Source of the DNA: CAZYZQ01 sp964652075
GTDB lineage: Bacteria > Bacillota > Clostridia > Oscillospirales > Oscillospiraceae
Length of the DNA: 26,819 nt
NCBI GenBank assembly: GCA_964652075.1
Contig: CAZYZQ010000012.1
Coordinates: 1 to 26,819 of the forward strand
Direction: 5' to 3'
The notes beneath the pieces are model-generated. The model saw nothing but the letters and a program-made list of their open reading frames with translations. It searched no databases and had not been told where the DNA came from. Shown here piece after piece: positions 15,313 to 22,218 of this stretch (positions are counted from its first letter, which is position 1; every line of letters starts with the position of its first letter). Both the position numbers and the translations under genes were made by a program.

Positions 15313-15340
15313 TATATGATCTTATACTAGCATTTGTCAA
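15311..15340 (-). promoter_or_regulatory. Perfect-consensus promoter in the AT-rich island
   Basis: Minus strand: -35 TTGACA (15335-15340), 18-base spacer, -10 TATAAT (15311-15316). Both hexamers match consensus fully, the only case besides 24241-24270 in this window. Confidence 0.75.
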
Positions 15341-15642
15341 CTATGTATTTCCGCTCTTGAAAAATCTATTGCAATTCCACAAACATGAAACGACTTTTTT
15401 TCTATTTCTCACAAGAGACCGTGCTGGAACGGTCAAGCGGATTGAAAGGTGGACGCATAGATAAAGGAGCATCAGACGGTAGATGGCGTAAGCTTTTCGG
15501 AAATTTTCGGCGAGTATGCACCATGTGCGTTACAAGCGGCGGGGGCGAGCCCCCGCCCTACGGATGGTGCGAAATGACACACGTTTTCGCCGACAGAACA
15601 GCCACGTTTCTGGCGTGCCCTACCCGGGGTGAAAAACAAAGG
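15341..15642. other. Gene-free stretch upstream of the PRD regulator
   Basis: No convincing gene. Contains a small hairpin GACCGT-GCTGGA-ACGGTC (15417-15434), a copy of repeat module D (15494-15518) and module C (15538-15557) followed by CCTACGG. The open frames here are short and cross the repeats. Confidence 0.6.
15494..15557 (+). repeat. Composite repeat: module D followed by module C
   Basis: TTTTCGGAAATTTTCGGCGA (15494-15513) followed by a GCACC..GTGCG linker and GGCGGGGGC-GA-GCCCCCGCC (15538-15557), then CTACGG and TGGTGC. The same order, D then a GC-rich palindrome then CCTACGG then TGGTGC, is seen inverted at about 955-1037 with module B as the palindrome. Confidence 0.65.
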
Positions 15643-15671
15643 TTGCGTCCTAACGGGAAAACTGGTAAAAT
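15643..15671 (+). promoter_or_regulatory. Promoter for the PRD/EIIA regulator
   Basis: -35 TTGCGT (15643-15648), 17-base spacer, -10 TAAAAT (15666-15671); start codon 27 bases after the -10. Confidence 0.7.
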
Positions 15672-15698
15672 GGTAGTCAGAAAAGGGGGAAATATCCG

Positions 15699-17636
15699 AT
15701 GGCGGGGATGGAGCTTTTGACGGTAAAGCAGCGGAAGCTGTTGCAGATGCTTTTGGCGCAGGGGGATTTTCTGCGCGGGGCGGACGCGGCCGCGCGGCTG
15801 GGCGTGACCGACCGCACCGTGCGCACGGATGTGGCGCAGATGGACTCCGCGCTGGCACAGTTCGGCGCGCACATTGAGTCGGTGCGCGGCAAGGGCTACC
15901 GGCTGGTCACGGATGATCCCGCCGCGCTGCGCAGCCTGCTCTACGGTGACGGCAGCCTCGTCTCGCAGGAGGACCGGATGCAGGCCATTTTGGAGCGGCT
16001 CGTCTTCTCGGAGGATTCGATTTCCCTCGGAGATTTGCAGGACGAGCTGTTCGTCAGCCATACGACGCTGGAGAACGATCTGCGGCGCATCCGCCGCCAC
16101 CATCCCCATCTGCGCCTGCGCCGCAGCGAGAACCGGATCGAGCTGGAAGGCAATGAGGAGGAACGGCGCTTCCTGCTCAGGCTGATGTTCACGGATGACT
16201 GGGACTACAACATGGATGCCGGACTGTGGGGGCGTGACACGTTCCTCGACCCGGAGGTCTTTGATCTGATCTCCCGGGAGGCCAAGCGGATCATGCACGA
16301 GCGCCGCCTGACGGTGAACGACCATGGGCTTGTGAGCTTCATTTTTGCCGTCACCATCGCGTACCATCGGATTACAACCGGCCATCCGCTCGGCGGCCCG
16401 TGCGATCAGCCGGACGCGCTGGCGCGGCAGGTGGTGGAGGAGCTGTGTGGGCTTTTGGAGGAAAAGCTGGAGATGACCTTCTCGCCGTTCGAGCGGCAGC
16501 ATCTGGCCGCGTATCTGGCGCAGGAGCATCTGTTCCATCTGGAACAGGCGCCGCCCGGCGAGGTGGAGGCCATCGTCGATCCGGCGGTGATTGCCATGCG
16601 CGACGGCTATCTTGCGCTGCTGCGCGACCGCTATGGGCTGGACCTGACGGACGACGGCAGGCTGCGCAGCCAGCTGGCCATCTGCTTTCAGGCCGCGAAG
16701 ACGACGCGCTATTTCGGGCGGCGCAGCGAGCTGGTCTGTATGCTGCGCGCGGAGGATCCGTACATCTTTGAGCTGGCCGTTCAGGCCGCGCCGCTGTTTG
16801 ATGCCGCCTTCGGCATCCGCCTGCGCGAGAACGAGCTGGGCGAGGTGGGCGGCTATCTGGCGGCGGCCATTGAGCGCAAGGCCATCCGGACGCGCCGCGT
16901 CCCGGTCGCGCTGGCAAGCCATCTGAGCTATTCCAATTCGAGCTATCTCATCGCGCGCCTGAGCGCGTTTTTCGGCAACCGGATGGAGCTACGCGGGCCG
17001 TATTCGGTCTACGACCGGCAGGCGCTGCTGAACTCCGGCTGTCCGCTGATTCTGACGACAACGAAGGCGGATCTCATCGGCAGCACCGAGCAGCAGATCC
17101 TCTCGATCTCACTGGAGCTGCCGGAGCGGGAGATCTTTGCAATCCACGGCGCGTTGCAGGCGCAGCGCGACGCGGCGCTGTACGGCGTCCGAGAGACAGA
17201 GCTGGAGGGCTATTTTGCGCCCGCGCTCTTTTTCCCGCACTGCCAGGCGTCCAGCCGCGAGGCGCTTTTGCGCCTGCTGTGTGACCGGCTCTTTGAAACC
17301 GGCGCGGTGGACGCGGGCTTTTATGACGATGTGACGCGGCGTGAGGAGCTGGCCTCGACGGATTTCGAGCCGGGCTTTGCGATGCCGCACGCGCTGTGTG
17401 CCTGCGCGCGCCGGACGGTGATCGCCGTCGCCATTCTGGACAAGCCCATCCTCTGGGGCGATACGAAGGTCGGCTACGTCTGTCTGGCTGCCGTGCGGCC
17501 GGAGGAGCGGAGCCTGCTGTTCCGCGTCTACCGCGACCTGCGCGCGCGGTTCGCGGGCCGCAGCGCGTGGCGGCAGCTGGCCGAGGTGCGGGAGTTTGAC
17601 GATTTTCTCAAGCTGCTGGGCAAAAATCCGGAGTAA
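15699..17636 (+). CDS. BglG/MtlR-type transcription regulator with PRD and PTS EIIA domains
   Basis: DNA-binding regulator whose activity is normally set by PTS-dependent phosphorylation. The 645-residue layout is: N-terminal helix-turn-helix (about 8-70; LGVTDRTVRTDVAQMD), second winged-helix/Mga-like region (about 88-155; SHTTLENDLRRIRR), PRD1 (about 175-285, H209 in VNDHGLVSFIFAVTIAYH), PRD2 (about 290-395), an EIIB-like domain (about 400-490) and a C-terminal EIIA domain (about 500-640) with the phospho-acceptor H564 in GFAMPHAL. In the EIIB-like domain the usual cysteine is absent (SHLSYSNSSYL), and the PRD2 C-terminal helix reads GYLAAAIERK where a histidine is common. AGGGGG precedes the ATG. 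No PTS permease is in the window. It is the only full-size regulator present, so it may govern the flanking catabolic genes (inference). Confidence 0.88.
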   Translation: MAGMELLTVKQRKLLQMLLAQGDFLRGADAAARLGVTDRTVRTDVAQMDSALAQFGAHIESVRGKGYRLVTDDPAALRSLLYGDGSLVSQEDRMQAILERLVFSEDSISLGDLQDELFVSHTTLENDLRRIRRHHPHLRLRRSENRIELEGNEEERRFLLRLMFTDDWDYNMDAGLWGRDTFLDPEVFDLISREAKRIMHERRLTVNDHGLVSFIFAVTIAYHRITTGHPLGGPCDQPDALARQVVEELCGLLEEKLEMTFSPFERQHLAAYLAQEHLFHLEQAPPGEVEAIVDPAVIAMRDGYLALLRDRYGLDLTDDGRLRSQLAICFQAAKTTRYFGRRSELVCMLRAEDPYIFELAVQAAPLFDAAFGIRLRENELGEVGGYLAAAIERKAIRTRRVPVALASHLSYSNSSYLIARLSAFFGNRMELRGPYSVYDRQALLNSGCPLILTTTKADLIGSTEQQILSISLELPEREIFAIHGALQAQRDAALYGVRETELEGYFAPALFFPHCQASSREALLRLLCDRLFETGAVDAGFYDDVTRREELASTDFEPGFAMPHALCACARRTVIAVAILDKPILWGDTKVGYVCLAAVRPEERSLLFRVYRDLRARFAGRSAWRQLAEVREFDDFLKLLGKNPE

Positions 17637-17711
17637 ATTCCCCTGCGCTTGTGCAGATTGTATGAAAATGGAAAAAAGGTGCAAATCCCGCTTCTAAAAT
17701 GTAGCGTGGTA

Positions 17712-17720
17712 TGCTATACT
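17712..17720 (+). promoter_or_regulatory. Extended -10 promoter for the PAS-like gene
   Basis: TG-C-TATACT (17712-17720) with no good -35. The octamer TCCCGCTT lies at 17686-17693, where a -35 or activator site would be; the same octamer is at the same distance in the next promoter (18614-18648). Confidence 0.55.
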
Positions 17721-17756
17721 ATGTTCCAAAAGCGTACGAATGAAGGAGGAGACGGC

Positions 17757-18527
17757 ATGAGTGAGGAGTGGAACCCGGATTTCTGCGACCCGATGCTGGA
17801 ACTTCAGGCGCTGGTGGAGCCGTATTACGGTATGTACCTACTCGACACGGTGCGCCGGTATGTGATCCCGCTGAAGCCCACGCCGGACTATGCGGACAGG
17901 GTTGGCCGGGGCGTGCGCGACTGGGAGCCGTCCGACCTGCTTGACCAGCTGTTTGACCAGCGCGATCTGTGTGCCATGCGCGCGGCGCTGTCGCCGGAGG
18001 CGGTCAGGGTGGCGTTTGCGCAGCTCTCCGAGCGCCGTGTGTTGCAATACCGGCAGGCCGGCAGCGGCTGGGTGAAAATCATTTTGCAGCCGCACACCAT
18101 GGAGCAGGGAATCACGACGCTGGCGCTGCTGACGCATATGCGCATCCCCTCGCCGCTTGCCAACCGGCCGCTGGAGGATCCGACCAGCGCGCGGCTGCGC
18201 GTCAATCTGACGACAGACCGGGTCAGCGCCGTCACGTTGCGCGACGGCATGGTGGTCGACGAGCAGCTGGATGGGACATGGACAACGCACTATCAGCACT
18301 TCCTTCAGGCTGTCCATCCGGAGGACCGCAACACGGTCGTCATGCGCACGCACCCCAGCATCCTGCTGGGCAGGCCGGACGGGGACGAGGTCACCTGCTC
18401 CTTCCGCGCGCGTTACGACGAACAGTATCTGCGCTTTTACATGGGGGTTCACAAGTGTGTGGAGCCCGGCGGCGCACAGATTGTCAAGATTTTTTTTGAG
18501 GCCATTCCACCCGTCGCAGGCGAATAA
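17757..18527 (+). CDS. Tandem PAS-like sensory protein of unknown function
   Basis: A 256-residue soluble protein. Two segments look like degenerate PAS folds: about residues 20-120 (YYGMYLLDTVRRYVIPLKPT ... VKIILQPHT), and about 155-250 (VSAVTLRDGMVVDEQLDGTW ... FLQAVHPEDRNTVVM ... CSFRARYDEQYLRFYMGVHK), where HPEDR is a motif common in PAS_3-type domains. There is no GGDEF, kinase or helix-turn-helix output. AAGGAGGA lies six bases before the ATG at 17757; longer in-frame starts lack a site. It sits between the PRD regulator and the nucleotidyltransferase operon and may be a ligand-sensing partner. The PAS call is by eye and tentative. Confidence 0.6.
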   Translation: MSEEWNPDFCDPMLELQALVEPYYGMYLLDTVRRYVIPLKPTPDYADRVGRGVRDWEPSDLLDQLFDQRDLCAMRAALSPEAVRVAFAQLSERRVLQYRQAGSGWVKIILQPHTMEQGITTLALLTHMRIPSPLANRPLEDPTSARLRVNLTTDRVSAVTLRDGMVVDEQLDGTWTTHYQHFLQAVHPEDRNTVVMRTHPSILLGRPDGDEVTCSFRARYDEQYLRFYMGVHKCVEPGGAQIVKIFFEAIPPVAGE

Positions 18528-18544
18528 GCCTGCGGCGGTTTTTT
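18515..18544 (+). terminator. Intrinsic terminator overlapping the stop codon
   Basis: Stem CGCAGGC (18515-18521) / GCCTGCG (18528-18534), then GCGG and T6 (18539-18544). The TAA stop (18525-18527) forms part of the loop. Confidence 0.85.
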
Positions 18545-18569
18545 GACGGAGTTTATGGAAAATGCACGA

Positions 18570-18599
18570 ACGGATTCTGATTTTTTCTAAACAATCCGT
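18570..18599. promoter_or_regulatory. Candidate operator: ACGGATT-N16-AATCCGT
   Basis: 7-bp perfect inverted repeat just upstream of the nucleotidyltransferase promoter. It could be an activator or repressor site; no experimental link. Confidence 0.35.
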
Positions 18600-18613
18600 A
18601 CAATATGCCTGAT

Positions 18614-18657
18614 TCCCGCTTGCTTTTTTGACCGGGAGGAGATATACTAGCTATACT
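18614..18657 (+). promoter_or_regulatory. Promoter region of the nucleotidyltransferase operon
   Basis: Two overlapping options: TTGCTT (18620-18625)-N17-TATACT (18643-18648), and TTGACC (18628-18633)-N18-TATACT (18652-18657). TCCCGCTT (18614-18621) precedes the first -10 by exactly the distance seen at 17686-17720. Confidence 0.6.
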
Positions 18658-18703
18658 ACCATCCGCGCACTTGTACACGGCGGAAAGTGAGGCGAACAAT
18701 GAC

Positions 18704-19612
18704 ATGGATACTGCTTTGGTTGTGCTGGCGGCGGGGCTTGGCACGCGGTTTCAGGACGGTGTAAAACAGCTCAAGCCGATCGGCCCCTGCGGCGAGAGCA
18801 TTATGGACTATTCCGTCCACGACGCGATTCTGGCCGGCTTCAACCGGATCCTGTTCGTCCTGCGGCGCGGCATCGAATCGGAGTTCCGCAGCGGAATTGG
18901 CCGCCAGCTTGAGTCGGTCTGCGGCCGGCAGGGCGTTGCGGTTGACTATGTCTTTCAGCGCATCGACGATCTGCCGGAGGGCTTCAGCGCGCCGCCGGGG
19001 CGCGTAAAGCCGTGGGGCACGGCGCAGGCGATTGCCGCCTGCGCGGACAAGCTGCAAACGCCCTTTGCCGTGATCAATGCCGACGATTATTACGGCCCGG
19101 CGGCGTTTCATATGACGCATGAGTTCCTTGTGACGCGCGCCGCGCCGGACCGCTACTGCATGGTGGGCTATACGCTGAAAAATACGCTCAGCGACCACGG
19201 GAGCGTGACGCGCGGCATCTGCCGGGTCGACAGCGCAGGGATGCTGGAGGCAATCACGGAGACGTACTGCGTCCACCGTACCCCGACCGGCGCGGCGGCG
19301 CGCGATGTGCCGCTGGACCCGGAGGCGTGCGTATCGATGAACCTGTTCGGAATGCCGCAGCAGGCGCCGGCCCTGCTGCGGGAGGGGTTCGCGGATTTCC
19401 TTGCCGCAGGCCCCGGCCTGACGGACGAGTACATCCTGCCGGCTGCCATCCACCGCTTCCTCAGCGGGGGGCGCATCACCGTCGAGGTGCTGCGCACGCA
19501 GGAGCAGTGGATCGGCATGACCTTCCGCGAGGATGAGCGCGGCGTGTCCGATTTTTTCTGCGACTGCGTGCAGCACGGCAGCTACCACGCACCGCTGTTT
19601 GAAGACCTGTAA
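18704..19612 (+). CDS. Sugar-1-phosphate nucleotidyltransferase-like protein
   Basis: GT-A fold nucleotidyltransferase domain related to RmlA/GlmU-type enzymes that make NDP-sugars. The 302-residue product opens with the signature LAAGLGTRF (8-16) and KQLKPIG (21-27), followed by GTAQAI (105-110) and INADDYYG (124-131), where the aspartates bind the metal. A C-terminal section (about 210-302) follows; no left-handed beta-helix repeats are seen. ATG 18704 with GAGG 11 bases upstream is preferred; a TTG at 18671 is an in-frame alternative. It is the first gene of a tight operon with an aldose-1-epimerase-like gene 12 bases downstream and a small membrane protein. Sugar and nucleotide specificity cannot be told. 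Confidence 0.85.
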   Translation: MDTALVVLAAGLGTRFQDGVKQLKPIGPCGESIMDYSVHDAILAGFNRILFVLRRGIESEFRSGIGRQLESVCGRQGVAVDYVFQRIDDLPEGFSAPPGRVKPWGTAQAIAACADKLQTPFAVINADDYYGPAAFHMTHEFLVTRAAPDRYCMVGYTLKNTLSDHGSVTRGICRVDSAGMLEAITETYCVHRTPTGAAARDVPLDPEACVSMNLFGMPQQAPALLREGFADFLAAGPGLTDEYILPAAIHRFLSGGRITVEVLRTQEQWIGMTFREDERGVSDFFCDCVQHGSYHAPLFEDL

Positions 19613-19624
19613 GGAGGATGAAAG

Positions 19625-20506
19625 ATGGAATACGTCCTGGAAAACGAATCCCTGCGCCTGACGGTGGATGCGCGCGGCGCGGAGGCGGTCAGCCTGATCA
19701 GCCGCGCGATCGGCGACGAGCTGCTCTGGTGCGGCGACGGCGCCGTCTGGGGCCGCCATGCGCCGATCCTGTTCCCCTACACCGGGAAGCTGCCCGGCGG
19801 GGCGCTGAAGGCCAAGGGCGGGACTTACGCGGGCGGGCAGCACGGCTTCGCGCGCGATATGACGCACAGCCTTGTCTGGAAGACGGAGGATTTGCTGATC
19901 CTCGAGCTGCGCGCGGACGGGAAAACGCGCGCGCTCTGGCCGTATGACTTTGTCCTGCGCTCGATCTTCCGGCTCGAGGGCAAGACGGTACATCACACGC
20001 TCCTTGTCGAGAATCCGTCCGAGGAGAAGCTGCAGTTCGGCATCGGCTTCCACCCGGCCTTCGCGGTTCCGTTTGACGCCGCGCACCGGCCGGAGGACTA
20101 TGTGTTCCGCTTCGACCAGCCGGAGTCGCCGCTGTGCGTCAGCGCGCTGCCGGACGGGCTTTTGAACGGCAGCTCCTACTATCTGGCCGCCAACACGCGG
20201 GAGATCCCGCTGACGGCGGACCTGTTCGACCACGACAGCCACTGTATGGTGAATTTGAAAAGCCGCCGCCTCGGCATTGTCGAAAAGGACACGGGGCGCA
20301 ACGTCACCTGCTCGATCGAGGGCTTCCCGTACTGCCTGATCTGGTCGAAGCCGACGCGGCCGTACCGGTTTGTCTGCATCGAGCCGTGGCACAGCCTGAC
20401 CGGCGAGGCCGGCGCGTCGCAGGACTGGGAGTCCCGCCCCGCCGCCGCGATCTTAGCGCGCGGCCAGACCTGGCAGACCACGCTCTCCACGACGTTTGAC
20501 CGATAG
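19625..20506 (+). CDS. Aldose 1-epimerase (galactose mutarotase-like) family protein
   Basis: Interconverts alpha and beta anomers of aldoses or binds related sugars. The 293-residue protein follows the LacX/YeaD-like branch: HAPILFPYTGKL (45-56), GGQHGFARD with H73, FGIGFHPAF with H143, and FVCIEPWHS with E253, positions that match the catalytic His/His/Glu of mutarotases. AAGGAGG overlaps the stop codon of the preceding nucleotidyltransferase gene, so the two are translationally coupled. The combination of anomer control and sugar nucleotidyl transfer suggests joint handling of one sugar; that is inference. Confidence 0.9.
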   Translation: MEYVLENESLRLTVDARGAEAVSLISRAIGDELLWCGDGAVWGRHAPILFPYTGKLPGGALKAKGGTYAGGQHGFARDMTHSLVWKTEDLLILELRADGKTRALWPYDFVLRSIFRLEGKTVHHTLLVENPSEEKLQFGIGFHPAFAVPFDAAHRPEDYVFRFDQPESPLCVSALPDGLLNGSSYYLAANTREIPLTADLFDHDSHCMVNLKSRRLGIVEKDTGRNVTCSIEGFPYCLIWSKPTRPYRFVCIEPWHSLTGEAGASQDWESRPAAAILARGQTWQTTLSTTFDR

Positions 20507-20514
20507 GAGTCATA

Positions 20515-20895
20515 ATGAAAGAGAAAATGTCAAAGCGGGCAAACTGGATTTTGCCGCTCGTACTCTGCCTTGCGCTTGTGCTGGCGCTGCTGGGGTGGTT
20601 CTGCCGCCCGCAGCTGGCCGGTGCGGGAGAGGGCCAGCTCCTGTGCGACGGCGCCGCTGTTCCCCTCTCGGCACACGACGCCGGGGTGGCGGCGTGGATC
20701 TTGTCGCGGCAGGGCTGGAAAACAGACGCGGATCTTGCGCTGGACGGCGTGGAGCTGGAAATCGGCGGCGCATTGTACTGCGTTGACACAGGAACCGGCG
20801 ATGTTCGCCGGATAGAAGATGGGCAGGCGAAGCTTGCACGATTGGGGCTGCGCGATGTGTTCTGGCTCTCTCGCCTTGTGAAAAAATACATATGA
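20515..20895 (+). CDS. Small membrane-anchored protein of unknown function
   Basis: A 126-residue protein with one N-terminal hydrophobic segment (about 10-30, ILPLVLCLALVLALLGWF) that would anchor an outside domain of about 95 residues (LLCDGAAVPLSAHD ... VKKYI). No recognised family. The ribosome site TAGGAG overlaps the stop of the upstream mutarotase gene, and a terminator follows 17 bases after its stop, so it is the third and last gene of the operon. Confidence 0.7.
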   Translation: MKEKMSKRANWILPLVLCLALVLALLGWFCRPQLAGAGEGQLLCDGAAVPLSAHDAGVAAWILSRQGWKTDADLALDGVELEIGGALYCVDTGTGDVRRIEDGQAKLARLGLRDVFWLSRLVKKYI

Positions 20896-20912
20896 GCGAT
20901 AGCACAGAAATC

Positions 20913-20939
20913 CGCCGCCCGAGCAGGGCGGCGTTTTTT
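20913..20939 (+). terminator. Intrinsic terminator
   Basis: 8-bp GC stem CGCCGCCC (20913-20920) / GGGCGGCG (20926-20933) with GAGCA loop and T6 (20934-20939). Ends the nucleotidyltransferase operon. Confidence 0.93.
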
Positions 20940-20984
20940 GCGGAAGCTTACCGAAAAGAGCTTTCTTTTTTGCGTAAAATCCTG

Positions 20985-20990
20985 TATAAT
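20985..20990 (+). promoter_or_regulatory. Candidate -10 for the AEC carrier gene
   Basis: Perfect TATAAT, 66 bases before the start codon and downstream of a terminator. The -35 at the right distance (TTTCTT, 20962-20967) is weak. Confidence 0.4.
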
Positions 20991-21056
20991 CAGAAATACT
21001 TCGTAAGAGAGCAAAACGGCCGAGCGGCGGCTGCCGCCAGAACAGGGAGAGAGTTT

Positions 21057-21962
21057 ATGGAGAACGCGCTGATTATTTTCAAGCAGCTCATCATCATGCT
21101 GGTCTATGTCGCCATCGGCTTTACGCTGGTGCGCACAAAGCTTGTGAGCAAGGAGGGCAGCAGGGCCATCGCGTCGCTGCTGATCTACGTCATCATTCCC
21201 TGCGTCGTGTTCAAATCGATGTGCGTCGAGCGCACGCTGGAGTCGACGCAGACGTTCCTCTGGTCGCTGCTCGTAGCTGTGGTGGCGCTGGCGCTGGCGA
21301 TGCTGGTTTCGATGCTGCTCTACCGCCGCCGCCCCATCGACAATTTCGGCGCGGCCTTCTCCAACGCGGCCTTTATGGGCGTGCCGCTGGTCACGGCGGT
21401 GCTGGGGCCGGACGCGGTGTTCTCCGTGACGGCGTTTGTCGCGCTCCTGAACGTGCTGCAATGGACCTACGGGCAGGCGCTGCTCACCAAGAGCTGGAAG
21501 GCCTGCTCGCCGAAGGCGATCTTCACCAGCCCGCTGGTGATTGCGTTTTTGCTTGGCATTGTGGTGTTCTTCGCGCGCATCCCGATGCCGGAGATTGTGG
21601 GAAGCTGCCTTAGCGGCGTCTCGGCGATGAACGCGCCGCTGGCAATGATCGTGCTCGGCACGTATCTGGCCGAGGGCAAGCTTGTGGACATTTTCCGCGA
21701 CTGGCACCTGTACGCCGTCTCCGCGGTGCGGCTGCTCGTGATTCCGGCGCTGACGATTGTGCTGTTCCTGCTCTTCCCGGCAGGGAAGATGCGCATGGCG
21801 GTGCTCATCGCGGCCGCCGCGCCGATCGGCGCGAATGTCGCGGTCTACGCGGGTAAGGTCGGCGCGGACTACCCCTACGCCGCGCGCACGGTCTGCCTGA
21901 GCACGGTGCTCTCCGTTGTAACCATGCCGCTGATTGTGCTGCTGGCGGAGGCAATCTGGTAA
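21057..21962 (+). CDS. AEC family transporter (auxin efflux carrier-like)
   Basis: Secondary carrier; bacterial AEC members move organic acids such as malate, or related anions. The 301-residue product has about ten hydrophobic segments in two halves and the family's inner motif region: PCVVFKSMC near 49-57, NFGAAFSNAAFMGVPLV (about 96-112), and a matching C-terminal section with GANVAVYAGKVGADY. ATG 21057 has AGGGAGAG upstream; longer in-frame starts run through the preceding terminator. Monocistronic. A possible export or import route for an acid product of the catabolic genes around it; cargo unknown. Confidence 0.88.
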   Translation: MENALIIFKQLIIMLVYVAIGFTLVRTKLVSKEGSRAIASLLIYVIIPCVVFKSMCVERTLESTQTFLWSLLVAVVALALAMLVSMLLYRRRPIDNFGAAFSNAAFMGVPLVTAVLGPDAVFSVTAFVALLNVLQWTYGQALLTKSWKACSPKAIFTSPLVIAFLLGIVVFFARIPMPEIVGSCLSGVSAMNAPLAMIVLGTYLAEGKLVDIFRDWHLYAVSAVRLLVIPALTIVLFLLFPAGKMRMAVLIAAAAPIGANVAVYAGKVGADYPYAARTVCLSTVLSVVTMPLIVLLAEAIW

Positions 21963-22070
21963 TAGAAGGTCCCGGCATAGGGGTCAGGCGATGCAGTGGC
22001 GATATTTTGCCGCCCTACGGACGGTTCAATCGAAGACCGTGTGGCGCGTCGAATGGATGATTGCCACGGG

Positions 22071-22098
22071 TAGGGGCGCACACACAGGTGCGCCCCTA
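22071..22098. repeat. Palindromic repeat, module B copy 3
   Basis: TAGGGGCGCAC...GTGCGCCCCTA, the cleanest copy of the module seen at 978-999 and 1057-1078. The surrounding gap (21963-22178) has no gene; it also holds CCGCCCTACGG at about 22010, a module C-like fragment. Confidence 0.8.
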
Positions 22099-22178
22099 CG
22101 CATAGATTGAGAGGTTGTGCATGATTGGCGGCACACCCTACGAAAAGGTGGCACGCTCCGGGCGATTGGCATGAATAA

Positions 22179-22210
22179 GCGCCGTCCAGGCCTAATGACC
22201 GGGACGGCGC
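22179..22210. terminator. Terminator hairpin after the C-deglycosidase-like operon
   Basis: 9-bp stem GCGCCGTCC (22179-22187) / GGACGGCGC (22202-22210), nine bases from the stop codon of the minus-strand gene. The best T-tract (TGTATTTTTT) is on the plus strand; the minus side has CTTATTC. Confidence 0.7.
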
Positions 22211-22218
22211 TGTATTTT

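Noticed and set aside
15106..15340. 6S RNA, T-box or SRP RNA
   Set aside because: The 5' and 3' ends do not pair as in 6S, there is no T-box GGGTGGNACCGCG and no SRP GNRA-type domain.
18656..20392. 578-codon open frame on the minus strand
   Set aside because: Antisense to the nucleotidyltransferase and mutarotase genes, which have clear motifs; the frame has Arg/Ala-rich low-information sequence.
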